Source of the DNA: Agromyces italicus DSM 16388
GTDB lineage: Bacteria > Actinomycetota > Actinomycetes > Actinomycetales > Microbacteriaceae
DNA length: 64,000 nucleotides
Direction of reading: 5' to 3'
Assembly (NCBI RefSeq): GCF_000421545.1
Contig: NZ_ATXF01000008.1
Span: 186,001 to 250,000 of the forward strand
Under the pieces are notes generated by a model. The model worked only from the letters and a program-made list of their open reading frames with translations. It made no database searches and was not told where the DNA came from. Below, in pieces: positions 1 through 8,689 of the stretch (position 1 is the stretch's first letter; every line of letters begins with the position of its first letter). The position numbers and the translations under genes were made by a program.

Positions 1-423
1 GCCCTGGGGAACGCGTTCACGTTCGACGCGCTGGTCGGCGCGGTACAGACCCGGCGCGGTCGACGCTTGCGCATCGTCGAACTCTCCGAACTCGGTGACC
101 ACGACGGGCTCTGTGCGATCTGGCTCAAGACCGATACCGAGGACCTGGTCCTCCACGCACACAGCGAGTCAGTGCTGCATCGACAGCAATTCGTGCTGCA
201 CGAGCTCGCGCACATGATCTTCGATCACGGCGAGGACGACGATCCCGCAGAGCCCGACTTCCTCCTCCCGGACATCCCGCTCGAGACACGCAGGCGCCTG
301 CTCCGGCGACAGAACCTGGACACCGCCGACGAGATACTGGCGGAGTCATTGGCGGACCAGTTGGCGGCCGCGATTCGCGGATCAGCGATGCACGAATCGC
401 GGTTCTTGGAGATCTTCGGGTGA
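1..423 (+). CDS. ImmA/IrrE-like zinc metallopeptidase domain protein, 5' end missing
   Basis: The reading frame is open from the first base of the window (140 codons visible), so the true start lies upstream; a TTG at 67 is only an internal alternative. The central motif HELAHMIFDH is the HExxH zinc site of the ImmA/IrrE (M78-like) family, and a conserved Asp/Glu-rich stretch follows it. The segment FTFDALVGAVQTRRGR before it resembles the N-terminus of actinobacterial members. In that family such proteins usually sit next to an XRE repressor and control mobile elements or stress genes by cleaving it; here the repressor would be outside the window. The stop overlaps the GTG start of the membrane protein gene by 4 bp (GTGA), so the two are probably co-translated. 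The family call is fairly secure; the target is unknown. Confidence 0.75.
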   Translation, partial: ALGNAFTFDALVGAVQTRRGRRLRIVELSELGDHDGLCAIWLKTDTEDLVLHAHSESVLHRQQFVLHELAHMIFDHGEDDDPAEPDFLLPDIPLETRRRLLRRQNLDTADEILAESLADQLAAAIRGSAMHESRFLEIFG

Positions 424-1454
424 TTCCAGTCCTCGTCTCCGCGCTGATGTGGCTGCTGCTCGCATGTCTGAGGATCCTGCGCCGGGGCCGCGGCGAGCGC
501 ACGATCACCTACGCCGCGCTTCTCATCGCGATCGCGATGACCCTGAACATTGACTCGATCTACGTGGCTCTCGACGGCATCGTCGGCGGCGTCAACCTCG
601 TGACGCTTGTCGCCGATCTCGCCCTGACGGTCGGCGTGTTCTTCCTAGGGCGTAGCGTCATGAAGGCCACCGATCACCGATCCCGTTCCGTTCAGCTCGC
701 GCTCGGGATACCCGCGCTCGTGATCACCCTGGTCTGCGCGATCGCCGCGTTCTTCCTCAGCGACCGAGGCTCGACTACCACCAACTTCATGCTCGAGCTC
801 GGCGACCAAGCGGCCGCCGCTGCCTACTCGATAATCCATTTCCTCTACTACGCGATCGTGCTCGCCGCGATGGCTGTACTCGCGTCTCGGCAGCTACGAA
901 TCAGCCGGGGCGTCCAGCTCCTGCCGCCGGCCTCTCTGGTCATCGGAAGCGTCTTCGGCATCGCGCTCACCGTCGTCGTCATCACGATGGATGTCGCGCA
1001 TCTGGCAGGGAACCTCGAACTCATGGTCGCTGTCTCGGTTGTATACGGGCCGCTGTACCTGCTCACGTTCCTCTTCCTCTGCCTCGGGTTCGCCGGGCAG
1101 CCGATCGCGCGAACCCTGCAGGCGCGGTCACGCGCACGGACCACACGTGCGCTGGCGCGGCAGCTCGAACCAGTCTGGGCTCGAGCCGTCGCGGTGCGGC
1201 CCGGCATCAGCCAGAGCGAGGATGCCCCGTTCCACGCTGACGACGTCGAAACGCTCTTGCACCGCCAGGTCGTCGAGATCCGCGACGCGATGATCGACAC
1301 GAGGGTGTCGTTCGAGGTGAGTAGTGACGAGCGGAAGGTCGTCGAGCTGGCGGAGCTGCATCTACTCGGAGCTGATCGAGGCGATACTGCAACGGGGGCG
1401 CGCTCGCGCGTCGGGTGGGAGCAGCAGAAGCGATTAGAGCCGTGTGGGCAGTAG
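420..1454 (+). CDS. Multi-pass membrane protein, MAB_1171c-like putative transporter
   Basis: A 344-residue protein with about seven hydrophobic segments in the first 235 residues, followed by a roughly 100-residue charged cytoplasmic tail (from about QARSRARTTRALARQLEP). This layout, and the position directly after an ImmA/IrrE gene, match the actinobacterial family usually labelled MAB_1171c putative transporter; no transported substrate is known. The GTG start overlaps the upstream stop. The 3' end overlaps the next gene by 40 bp in another frame. It may be a membrane sensor paired with the metallopeptidase rather than a transporter; that is inference. Confidence 0.65.
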   Translation: MIPVLVSALMWLLLACLRILRRGRGERTITYAALLIAIAMTLNIDSIYVALDGIVGGVNLVTLVADLALTVGVFFLGRSVMKATDHRSRSVQLALGIPALVITLVCAIAAFFLSDRGSTTTNFMLELGDQAAAAAYSIIHFLYYAIVLAAMAVLASRQLRISRGVQLLPPASLVIGSVFGIALTVVVITMDVAHLAGNLELMVAVSVVYGPLYLLTFLFLCLGFAGQPIARTLQARSRARTTRALARQLEPVWARAVAVRPGISQSEDAPFHADDVETLLHRQVVEIRDAMIDTRVSFEVSSDERKVVELAELHLLGADRGDTATGARSRVGWEQQKRLEPCGQ

Positions 1455-2617
1455 TCGGGGCCGTGGCGTCAGTCGGCGTCGCGCTTGGTGGTCTCGGTCT
1501 GGTCATCGCACGGCGCCTTACAGCCCCAGTGGGCGGCCGGCGGTACGACCTCACCATTCGTGGGTTGGATGCCTCGGGGGAGCGGCCGATCGTGCTGCTC
1601 GACCGCACGCCGCAAACGGCAGCGCCCGGGCCTTATTGCCTCCTGCTCGAGAACGGGGGCTGGGTTCGGCTGGCGAGCGGGGTTCGGGATCGCGGTCCGG
1701 CCCTCGTCGGCCGCGAGGTCGTCGGGGAGTTTGGTGATGACCTGCGCCCCGGCGCTCGCACATCGTGGAGTGGAATCTACTTCTCGAGCCCGGAAGACGC
1801 GGGCCTCGAAGCAATCGACGTGGATATCCCGACGGATGCCGGCCTGACGCCCGCCTGGCTAGTCCAACCTTGGGAGGCAAGGTCGACCACGTGGGCGATC
1901 CACATTCACGGTCTCGGGAGCACTCGTACCGGAACACTCCGTGGCGTGCAGGTCGCAGCCGAGGCCGGACTCACGTCGCTCGTGGTGACCTACCGGAACG
2001 ACGGCGAAGGCCCGACACTGAGTTCTGGGAGGTCGACACTCGGCGCCACCGAAGTCGACGACGTGCGGGCCGCCATCGACTACGCGCTCGCGCATGGCGC
2101 GAGCCGCGTCATCCTTTTCGGATGGTCGATGGGTGCGGCCATAGCGCTCCAACTGGCCGCGAAGCACGCGCTTCGCGGCATCGTGGCTGGGCTCGTGCTT
2201 GAATCGCCGGTGCTCGACTGGGTCTCTACGATCAAGGCGAACTGCAGACGGTCGGGTCTCCCAGCGTGGACTGGCGCACTCGCCGTCCCGTGGCTCGACC
2301 ATCGGCAATTGTCGCGCATCGCAGGGCTCGCTGCACCTGTCGGTCTGCGCCGTTTCGACTGGATCACGCGAACCGACGACCTAACTGCCCCGACGCTTAT
2401 CCTCCACGGATCCGCCGATGCTTCGTCGCCGATCGAGGTCGCGACTCGTCTCCGAGATCTCCAACCGGACCTCGTTCACCTCGAGCCGTTTGATGCGGAC
2501 CACACCATGACCTGGAACGCCGACCCCGAGTATTGGCGGGAATCCGTGACTTCGGCGTTGGATGAGTGGTCGGACGCTGATCTGCCTCAGCATCGGGCCG
2601 AGTCTGGCACACCGTGA
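1415..2617 (+). CDS. Membrane-anchored alpha/beta hydrolase
   Basis: A 400-residue protein. Residues about 8-30 form one hydrophobic helix (AVVGAVASVGVALGGLGLVI), suggesting a membrane anchor. The hydrolase fold is shown by HIHGLGSTRTG (oxyanion region), the nucleophile elbow GWSMGA with the catalytic Ser, the strand PTLILHGSADASSPI that carries the acid Asp, and DADHTMTW with the catalytic His. The GTG start lies inside the previous gene, a 40-bp overlap that suggests coupled translation of the three-gene set. The substrate cannot be told from the sequence; peptidase-, esterase- and lipase-like roles are all possible. Confidence 0.75.
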   Translation: MGAAEAIRAVWAVVGAVASVGVALGGLGLVIARRLTAPVGGRRYDLTIRGLDASGERPIVLLDRTPQTAAPGPYCLLLENGGWVRLASGVRDRGPALVGREVVGEFGDDLRPGARTSWSGIYFSSPEDAGLEAIDVDIPTDAGLTPAWLVQPWEARSTTWAIHIHGLGSTRTGTLRGVQVAAEAGLTSLVVTYRNDGEGPTLSSGRSTLGATEVDDVRAAIDYALAHGASRVILFGWSMGAAIALQLAAKHALRGIVAGLVLESPVLDWVSTIKANCRRSGLPAWTGALAVPWLDHRQLSRIAGLAAPVGLRRFDWITRTDDLTAPTLILHGSADASSPIEVATRLRDLQPDLVHLEPFDADHTMTWNADPEYWRESVTSALDEWSDADLPQHRAESGTP

Positions 2618-2693
2618 TCTGACTCGGCGTCGACCCAACTTGCGACGAGTTCACGAATGTTGTCGCACGCTCGTCGCAAGGCAGAAAGACACA

Positions 2694-2715
2694 GTTCACC
2701 TCGCGTTCATTTAGA
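2694..2715 (+). promoter_or_regulatory. PHO box (PhoP-binding direct repeat) upstream of pstS
   Basis: Two adjacent 11-bp units, GTTCACCTCGC at 2694 and GTTCATTTAGA at 2705, begin exactly 11 bp apart. This is the arrangement and consensus (GTTCACC-type direct repeat units) described for PhoP binding in Streptomyces. It lies about 80 bp upstream of the pstS start, so phosphate-starvation control of the operon is expected. Confidence 0.75.
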
Positions 2716-2793
2716 CGATCTTCTATGTGTTGTGCCGGGTGACCGGCATCACATTTCATCCATGAGGCGAAATCCTCTCCCGGAAGGATCACC

Positions 2794-3762
2794 GTGTCTT
2801 ACCGTTCTCTCAAGCTCGCAGGGCTCAGCGCCACCATCGTGGCCGCTGCCCTCGTTCTCACCGCATGCGGCGGGCAGCCCGCCGCAGGCGGCGGTTCCAC
2901 CGAAGGCGCCGGCGCCAGCGGCTCAGTCGTCGCCGACGGCTCGTCGACCGTCGCCCCCCTCACCGAAGCCGCCGCGGACTTCTTCCGCGATGAAGCTCCC
3001 GACGTGAACGTCACCGTCGCCACCTCCGGCACCGGCGGCGGCTTCGCCAAGTTCTGCGCTGACGAGACCGACATCTCTAACGCGTCGCGTCCGATCAAGG
3101 ACGAGGAGATCGCCCTCTGCGAAGAGGCGGGCATCGAGTACACCGAGATCGTCATCGCGAACGACGGCCTCTCGGTGGTCGTGAACCCCGAGAACGACTT
3201 CGCGCAGTGCCTCACGGTCGAACAGCTCAACACCATCTGGGGCCCCGATGCCGAGGGCACGGTCACGAACTGGAACCAGGTCGACCCGTCGTTCCCCGAC
3301 CTGCCGCTCGCCCTCTTCGGCGCCGGCACCGACTCGGGCACGTTCGATTACTTCACCGACGCGATCAACGGCGAAGAGGGCGCGATCCGGACGGACTACA
3401 GCCCCTCCGAGGACGATAACATCACGGTGCAGGGCGTCTCCGGCGACGAGGGCGCGATCGGCTTCCTCGGCCTCTCCTACGTCGAGGAGAACCCCGACTC
3501 CATGAAGGCCGTCGAGGTCGATGGTGGCGCAGGCTGCGTCGCACCGACCGCAGAGACCGTGCAGGACGGCACCTACTCGCCGCTCGGCCGCCCGCTGTTC
3601 ATCTACGTGAACAACGCCTCGTACGCTGACAAGCCGCAGGTCAAGTCGTTCGTCGACTTCTACGTCGAGTCCGAGGCAGAGGTCGCCGAGGCGGCGCTCT
3701 TCATCGGTCTGACCGAGGAGCAGAAGGCCACGGCTCAGGACGAGCTCGCGACCCTCGGCTGA
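2794..3762 (+). CDS. pstS: Phosphate ABC transporter, phosphate-binding lipoprotein
   Basis: A 322-residue extracellular binding protein of the high-affinity phosphate importer. The N-terminus is a lipoprotein signal peptide ending in the lipobox LTAC (Cys about 27). It is followed by VVADGSSTVAPLTEAAADFF, the PstS phosphate-binding loop, then SGTGGGFAKFC and GAGTDSGTFDYF, which supply further phosphate contacts. The GTG start at 2794 is preceded by GGAAGG. It is the first gene of pstSCAB, and a PHO box lies upstream. Two strong hairpins follow the gene, a common arrangement for making more binding protein than permease. Confidence 0.95.
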   Translation: MSYRSLKLAGLSATIVAAALVLTACGGQPAAGGGSTEGAGASGSVVADGSSTVAPLTEAAADFFRDEAPDVNVTVATSGTGGGFAKFCADETDISNASRPIKDEEIALCEEAGIEYTEIVIANDGLSVVVNPENDFAQCLTVEQLNTIWGPDAEGTVTNWNQVDPSFPDLPLALFGAGTDSGTFDYFTDAINGEEGAIRTDYSPSEDDNITVQGVSGDEGAIGFLGLSYVEENPDSMKAVEVDGGAGCVAPTAETVQDGTYSPLGRPLFIYVNNASYADKPQVKSFVDFYVESEAEVAEAALFIGLTEEQKATAQDELATLG

Positions 3763-3770
3763 CGACACTG

Positions 3771-4757
3771 ATGCTGGCCAACACAACGGCCTCGGTGACC
3801 GAGGCCACGACGACCGCCAGCACGGGTGGCCCGACGACTCCGTCGGGCCACCCGCAGCGGTCATTGTTCGCCGGACGAGCGCGCCCCGGTGAAGCTGTCA
3901 TCAAGCTCGGCCTCAGACTCGCGGCGACCGTCGCGATCCTGACCACGATCGGCATCATCATCGCTCTGCTCGTGCCCGCGATCGGATTCTTCCGTGAGGT
4001 CCCGGTCTTTGACTTCCTGTTCGGTGACCGGTGGGCGCCGAGATTCGCGGACGCCTCCTTCGGAGTCATCCCGCTCGTCACCGCGACCCTGTGGACGACG
4101 GCCATCGCCTTGATCGTCTCGGTGCCACTCGGACTCGGCGCCGCCATCCTGCTCTCCGAATACGCGCGGCCGGGTGTGCGAAAGACGCTGAAACCGATTC
4201 TCGAGCTGCTCGCGGGCGTGCCGACCGTCGTCTACGGGCTCTTCGCACTTCAGTTCATCCAGGCGACCGTGTTCCGGGACTGGCTGCAACTCGACACCGG
4301 AGCCTTCAGCGTGCTCGCCGCCGGTCTCGTGATGGGGATCATGATCATCCCGACCGTGGCCTCGATCTCCGAGGACGCGATGTCCGCGGTTCCAATGTCT
4401 CTTCGACAGGGCTCGTTCGCGCTCGGTGCGAACCGCATGCAGACCAGCCTCCGCGTGGTGTTCCCCGCAGCGCTGTCCGGCGTCATGGCCGCAGTCGTCC
4501 TCGGCATCTCCCGCGCCGTCGGCGAGACGATGATCGTCGCGATCGCCGCCGGCAACCAAGCTCGCATCGTCGGAGGGCCGCTCGAGCAGGGCCAGACCAT
4601 GACCGGCTTCATCGCGAATGCCGCGCTGGGCGATTCCCGCGTCGGCTCGCTCGAATACGACACCCTCTACGCGGTCGGGCTTCTCCTGTTCGCGATCACG
4701 TTGATCGTGAACTTCATCAGCATCCGTCTCGTCCGCCGATTCCGACAGGCCTATTGA
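3771..4757 (+). CDS. pstC: Phosphate ABC transporter permease PstC
   Basis: An inner-membrane permease with about six transmembrane segments and the EAA-type loop (SLRQGSFALGANRMQT). LELLAGVPTVVYGLFAL is typical of PstC. It pairs with PstA to form the phosphate channel. As drawn from ATG 3771 it has 328 residues, but the first 31 (rich in Thr, Ala, Pro and Gly) are encoded by two perfect inverted repeats and look non-coding. A TTG at 3864, giving 297 residues, is a credible alternative start. The gene ends 2 bp before pstA. The function is secure; the start is not. Confidence 0.9.
   Translation: MLANTTASVTEATTTASTGGPTTPSGHPQRSLFAGRARPGEAVIKLGLRLAATVAILTTIGIIIALLVPAIGFFREVPVFDFLFGDRWAPRFADASFGVIPLVTATLWTTAIALIVSVPLGLGAAILLSEYARPGVRKTLKPILELLAGVPTVVYGLFALQFIQATVFRDWLQLDTGAFSVLAAGLVMGIMIIPTVASISEDAMSAVPMSLRQGSFALGANRMQTSLRVVFPAALSGVMAAVVLGISRAVGETMIVAIAAGNQARIVGGPLEQGQTMTGFIANAALGDSRVGSLEYDTLYAVGLLLFAITLIVNFISIRLVRRFRQAY
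3788..3806 (+). repeat. Perfect 9-bp inverted repeat between pstS and pstC
   Basis: GGCCTCGGT and ACCGAGGCC flank one base. With the hairpin at 3823-3854 it forms a double stem-loop directly after pstS. It may protect the pstS end of the transcript or attenuate transcription into pstC. Confidence 0.6.
3823..3854 (+). terminator. Strong stem-loop (14-bp stem) after pstS; partial terminator or RNA-stability element
   Basis: CGGGTGGCCCGACG pairs perfectly with CGTCGGGCCACCCG around an ACTC tetraloop. No T-run follows, so it is not a textbook intrinsic terminator. In a pst operon such a hairpin plausibly lowers downstream expression relative to pstS. It overlaps the predicted N-terminus of pstC, which argues for a later pstC start. 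Confidence 0.65.
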
Positions 4758-4759
4758 TC

Positions 4760-5671
4760 ATGAGATCCCTGAAAGACTCAGTCGCCACGGCACCCACGCT
4801 CCCGCTCTCCACCGGCGAGCGACCTCGCGAGCGGCGGCTCGGACCGATGATGTTCCTCATCGTTCTCTGGCTGAGCCTGCTCGTCGCGGTCGTCTTCCTC
4901 CTCACCCTCATCGTGAACATCGTGCTCGAGGGGGGAAGCCGCTTCGGTCTCCAACTCTTCACCGAGTACCCGGCATCGTCCCCCGATCGGGCGGGTGCAC
5001 GCCCGGCGATCCTCGGATCGATCTGGGTGATCGGCGTCACGGCGGTCCTCACCATCCCGATCGGTGTGGCCGCCGCCGTGCATCTCGAGGAGTTCGCCGA
5101 CAAGAAGCACTGGTTCAATCGGGTCATCGAGCTGAATGTCCAGAACCTCGCCGCAGTGCCCTCGATCGTCTACGGCCTGCTCGCGCTCGCGTTTCTCACA
5201 CTCATCGGCGTGCGCGACAAAAACATCGTCATCGGCGGCGCGCTCGCGCTGAGCCTGCTCATCTTGCCGGTGATCATCATCGCCACCCGCGAAGCGATTC
5301 GCGCGGTGCCATCCGAGATCCGTGACGGCTCCCTCGCCCTCGGAGCCACCAAGTGGCAGACGACGTGGCGTCAGGTGCTCCCGGCATCCGTGCCCGGCAT
5401 CGCGACCGGATCGATCCTGGCGCTCTCCCGCGCACTCGGTGAAGCTGCACCGCTTCTGCTCCTCGGCGCGCTCGTGTTCGTCAGCTTCGACCCCAACGGG
5501 CTCCTCAGCGGCTTCACGACCCTTCCGATCCAGATCTTCAACTGGACCGGACGACCTCAGGAAGGATTCCACGAGCTCGCCGCCGCCGCGAGCATCCTCC
5601 TCCTCGGCCTCCTGCTCCTCATGAACGGGCTCGCCATCTTCATCCGAAACCGATACCAGAAACGGTGGTAA
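4760..5671 (+). CDS. pstA: Phosphate ABC transporter permease PstA
   Basis: A 303-residue second permease subunit. It has a cytoplasmic N-terminal tail of about 25 residues, then six hydrophobic segments starting at [36 protein letters not shown] and the EAA-like loop [18 protein letters not shown] are PstA signatures. The ATG at 4760 lies 2 bp after the pstC stop. The frame is open far upstream inside pstC, but that extension reads as out-of-frame Arg-rich sequence and is rejected. It forms the channel with PstC, with PstB as the ATPase. Confidence 0.93.
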   Translation: MRSLKDSVATAPTLPLSTGERPRERRLGPMMFLIVLWLSLLVAVVFLLTLIVNIVLEGGSRFGLQLFTEYPASSPDRAGARPAILGSIWVIGVTAVLTIPIGVAAAVHLEEFADKKHWFNRVIELNVQNLAAVPSIVYGLLALAFLTLIGVRDKNIVIGGALALSLLILPVIIIATREAIRAVPSEIRDGSLALGATKWQTTWRQVLPASVPGIATGSILALSRALGEAAPLLLLGALVFVSFDPNGLLSGFTTLPIQIFNWTGRPQEGFHELAAAASILLLGLLLLMNGLAIFIRNRYQKRW

Positions 5672-5676
5672 ACCCA

Positions 5677-6531
5677 ATGGCCAGCGCACACGATGACGCA
5701 CCCATGCACCTGCGCCCCATGCACACCGGCCAGGTCACCGACCACATCGCCCGGCCGATCATGCGGGTCGAGAACGTCGACGTCTACTACGGCGACTTCC
5801 GTGCCGTGACCGAGGTGAACCTCGCCTTCGGTCTCAACGAGATCACCGCACTCATCGGGCCGTCGGGCTGCGGCAAGTCGACCCTGCTGCGTTCGCTCAA
5901 CCGGATGAACGACCTGATCGACGGCGCACGCGTCGACGGTGAGATCCTGTTCCACGGCGAGAACATCTACGGCAAGGGCGTCGACCCGATCGAAGTTCGC
6001 CGCCGCATCGGGATGGTCTTCCAGAAGCCCAACCCGTTCCCGAAATCGATCTACGACAACATCGCGTATGGACCCCGCGTCACCGGTATGAAGGTCGACT
6101 CGATGGACGACCTCGTCGAGGAGTCTCTCACCAGGGCGGCGCTCTGGGACGAGGTGAAGGACAAGCTCAAGCAGTCGGCCATCGGCCTCTCGGGCGGCCA
6201 GCAGCAGCGCCTCTGCATCGCCCGCGCAATCTCAGTCCGGCCCGACGTGATCCTGATGGACGAGCCGTGCGCGTCGCTCGACCCGATTGCGACGATGCGC
6301 ATCGAGGATCTCATGCAGGAACTGCGGAAGCAGTACACAATCGTGATCGTCACGCACAACATGCAGCAGGCCGCACGCGTTGCCGACCGCACCGCGTTCT
6401 TCACCGCACAAGTGTCAGAGGGAACCGGTGCGCGCACCGGGGTACTGGTCGAATACGGCACGACGACGCAGATCTTCGAAGATCCGAAGGACCAGCGCAC
6501 CGAGGACTACATCTCCGGACGCTTCGGATGA
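5677..6531 (+). CDS. pstB: Phosphate ABC transporter ATP-binding protein PstB
   Basis: A 284-residue ATPase of the phosphate importer. It has Walker [10 protein letters not shown], the PstB-type Q-loop region [18 protein letters not shown], the signature [15 protein letters not shown], Walker B VILMDEP followed by CASLDP, and switch His in IVTHNMQQA. The ATG at 5677 is preferred over the GTG at 5665 because GGTGG lies a suitable distance before it and the GTG would overlap pstA. The gene's stop overlaps the ATG of the next gene (ATGA), which ties that regulator to the pst operon. Confidence 0.95.
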   Translation: MASAHDDAPMHLRPMHTGQVTDHIARPIMRVENVDVYYGDFRAVTEVNLAFGLNEITALIGPSGCGKSTLLRSLNRMNDLIDGARVDGEILFHGENIYGKGVDPIEVRRRIGMVFQKPNPFPKSIYDNIAYGPRVTGMKVDSMDDLVEESLTRAALWDEVKDKLKQSAIGLSGGQQQRLCIARAISVRPDVILMDEPCASLDPIATMRIEDLMQELRKQYTIVIVTHNMQQAARVADRTAFFTAQVSEGTGARTGVLVEYGTTTQIFEDPKDQRTEDYISGRFG

Positions 6532-7304
6532 ACACCATCAGCGCCGGGCACGGCACCGCTTCCTCCCCGAGCGACCTCGCCTACGCGCATCCCGGCGCGT
6601 CACGGATCGCGATCGGCGCGCCGCGATGGCCGGCGCGCGTGTTGTTCATCGAGTCCCGGTCTGCGCCCGGGCATCCGGCCGAATCCTTCGAAACCCACGG
6701 GTTCGAAATCCACGGTTACAGCGATGCCATCGGTGCGTTGCTGGCAGTCCCGGTCGAGGAGCCCGCCGCGATTGTCGCTCCCACCGACATGGTCAACGTC
6801 GACTTCATCAGCTTCATCGAAGCAATGGCCGCATGGAGCGATGTGCCCGTAATCGTCGGGGTCGCCGGCCACGCGGGCGCCGCAGACCTCGCCTACCAGG
6901 CCATCGCCCGAGGTGCCCGATCGATTCTTGCCTTGCCATGCCGGCCCGACCAACTCATCGCCGCCGTCCGGGCCTGCGGCATCCGATCGGACGCGACGAC
7001 GCGCCCACTTGGTATCGGCACGCTGCTGCTGGACCCCCAAGCGTTCAAGCTCACCATCGACGGCCACACCGTGCCACTCACCGCTCGCGAGTTTCTGCTC
7101 GTTCAACACCTGATGCTCGCTACACCGCGAGTGGTCAGCGTCGAGGAACTCACCCGTGCGCTGGCAACCTACGACGAGGGCAGCGTCCCCGCCACCCGTG
7201 TTCTGGTCACCCGAGTGCGGAAGAAGCTCGAGATCGCCTCGCCCGAGTCAGGTCACATCCTCGAGACGGTCCGCGGCGTCGGCTACCGGATCTCCGCAGA
7301 CTGA
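6528..7304 (+). CDS. Winged-helix regulator with degenerate receiver domain
   Basis: A 258-residue protein. Residues about 40-155 keep the alternating strand-helix pattern of a response-regulator receiver ([45 protein letters not shown]). They lack the N-terminal acidic pair, the phospho-acceptor Asp and the conserved Lys of the KP motif, so phosphorylation is unlikely. Residues about 160-258 are an OmpR/PhoB winged helix ([38 protein letters not shown]). The ATG overlaps the pstB stop. It sits where many pst operons have phoU, so it may be a phosphate-linked or orphan regulator of this operon or of the arsenic genes that follow; that role is inferred. Confidence 0.75.
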   Translation: MNTISAGHGTASSPSDLAYAHPGASRIAIGAPRWPARVLFIESRSAPGHPAESFETHGFEIHGYSDAIGALLAVPVEEPAAIVAPTDMVNVDFISFIEAMAAWSDVPVIVGVAGHAGAADLAYQAIARGARSILALPCRPDQLIAAVRACGIRSDATTRPLGIGTLLLDPQAFKLTIDGHTVPLTAREFLLVQHLMLATPRVVSVEELTRALATYDEGSVPATRVLVTRVRKKLEIASPESGHILETVRGVGYRISAD

Positions 7305-7307
7305 GCC

Positions 7308-8276
7308 TCAGCGCAGGTCGAGGCTCGTCATCAGCTCTTGGACGTGCGCCCTGATCTCGTCGCGGATGCGTCGCACCTCCTCGATCGGATGACCGAGCGG
7401 GTCGCGGATCTTCCAGTCCATGTACCGCCGGCCCGGGTACACCGGGCACGCGTCGCCGCAACCCATGGTGATCACGACATCGGCGGCCTGAACGACCTCG
7501 TCTGTCAGCGGTTTGGGGAATTCTGCGACCGTCGGGACGCCGATCTCCCCGAGCACCTCCACCACGACTGGGTCGATGGTGTCGGCCGGCTGGGAGCCCG
7601 CGGTCCGGACGTGGACGCGTTGGCCGGCGATGGTGCGGAGCAGTCCTGCCGCCATCTGGGAACGGCCGGAGTTCTGCACGCAGACGAACAGCACTTCAGG
7701 GACACCGGTCAGGTCGAATCCCTGCGCCGCCGCAAGCGCACCCAGCCGGTCGCTCGCGAATCGGCTCGTCAACGACGGAAGGTGCCGCGTCGTCTTCGCC
7801 CGAGTCAGGAGAAGCTGGTAACTCTCAGCGACATACCGGTCGACGGTCTCACGCGAGAAGTGCGCACTGAACCGGTATGCAAGCCGATCTGCGATGCGTT
7901 GGATCGGCGACGGAAGCGCATCGGTGCTGACGACCTCGCCTCCATCATGGTTCACCTGTACGTATGCAGGCTTGCCCACGAGGAGGCGACCGAACCGCAC
8001 CCATGCTTCCGCGGACGGGATCAGCTGGGGCGAGGTCGCCCCGGGCCGAGGCACGAGCAATCCGGCCGCTTCCAGAACGATCAGGTGCTCGTGCACGGAT
8101 GACACGTCGATCTCGAGTTCAGCACCGAGGTCATCTACGTTCCACGATCGGTCTGGGTCGGTTGCGAGGATGCTCAACAACCGGAGTCGAACCGGGTCAG
8201 CAAGGACCGTGATCTGCTTGGCACGGCTCTCAGCTGATGCCGGATCCAGTGGTGAGGGCGAGCCTGGCCCGCTCAT
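7308..8276 (-). CDS. ArsR-type regulator fused to arsenate reductase (thioredoxin-type LMW phosphatase fold)
   Basis: A 322-residue fusion. Residues about 18-95 form an ArsR-like winged helix (LADPVRLRLLSILA, DVSSVHEHLIVLEAAGLL). Residues about 120-175 form the three-helix bundle that precedes actinobacterial ArsC1'-type enzymes (FSRETVDRYVAESYQLL). Residues about 190-322 are the arsenate reductase with P-loop CVQNSGRSQMAA and the second-Cys motif MGCGDACP. All cysteines lie in the reductase part; the DNA-binding domain has none. It is the last gene of the leftward arsenic operon, and its start lies 3 bp after the arsR stop. Gene regulation could be tied to the redox or substrate state of the reductase; that is inference. 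Confidence 0.85.
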   Translation of the reverse strand: MSGPGSPSPLDPASAESRAKQITVLADPVRLRLLSILATDPDRSWNVDDLGAELEIDVSSVHEHLIVLEAAGLLVPRPGATSPQLIPSAEAWVRFGRLLVGKPAYVQVNHDGGEVVSTDALPSPIQRIADRLAYRFSAHFSRETVDRYVAESYQLLLTRAKTTRHLPSLTSRFASDRLGALAAAQGFDLTGVPEVLFVCVQNSGRSQMAAGLLRTIAGQRVHVRTAGSQPADTIDPVVVEVLGEIGVPTVAEFPKPLTDEVVQAADVVITMGCGDACPVYPGRRYMDWKIRDPLGHPIEEVRRIRDEIRAHVQELMTSLDLR

Positions 8277-8279
8277 GTC

Positions 8280-8606
8280 TCACCGAAGCAGGTCGTCGAT
8301 CTCCGCTGCACGCTCTGCGGCGACCGAGAACCAGGCGTGCTTGCCCCGCTGGTCACGAACAAGGAGTCCGTCGTCGACCATGATTCGCAGGTGGTGGCTG
8401 ACTGTCGGCTGAGTGAGTCGAAGGCGGTCCGCGAGTTCGCCGCCAGTCGCTTCGGCGTTCGGGCTTCGACGGATGAGGCTGAGAAGCTGCAAGCGTGTCG
8501 GATCGGCGATCGCGCGAAGGGTGCGGGCGAGCGACTCGGCCGTTTCACGGTCCAGCGCCGCGGCAGACGGCTCACCTTCCGGTTCCCGGAGCGGACTGGC
8601 AGCCAT
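8280..8606 (-). CDS. arsR: ArsR/SmtB-family transcriptional regulator without cysteines
   Basis: A 108-residue winged-helix repressor. IADPTRLQLLSLI and LRLTQPTVSHHLRIMVDDGLL are the classic ArsR dimer and recognition helices. There is no cysteine in the protein, so it cannot sense As(III) or Sb(III) with a thiolate site like the E. coli ArsR CVC motif; it may respond to another ligand or act as a co-regulator. The ATG at 8606 is chosen because the upstream in-frame sequence is Arg-rich and runs over an intergenic palindrome at 8611-8623. It lies between the thioredoxin reductase gene and the ArsR-ArsC fusion. Confidence 0.85.
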   Translation of the reverse strand: MAASPLREPEGEPSAAALDRETAESLARTLRAIADPTRLQLLSLIRRSPNAEATGGELADRLRLTQPTVSHHLRIMVDDGLLVRDQRGKHAWFSVAAERAAEIDDLLR

Positions 8607-8610
8607 GCGT

Positions 8611-8623
8611 CCGATTCTATCGG
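8611..8623. promoter_or_regulatory. Small palindrome upstream of arsR, possible operator
   Basis: CCGAT-TCT-ATCGG lies 4 bp upstream of the arsR start codon in an 80-bp gap. A self-regulatory site is possible; the call rests on symmetry and position only. Confidence 0.3.
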
Positions 8624-8689
8624 AGCGCCGTTTCGAGCATCGGACGATTGCGCCGGCGGCGAGATCGACCCCATGATCCCACCCATGGG

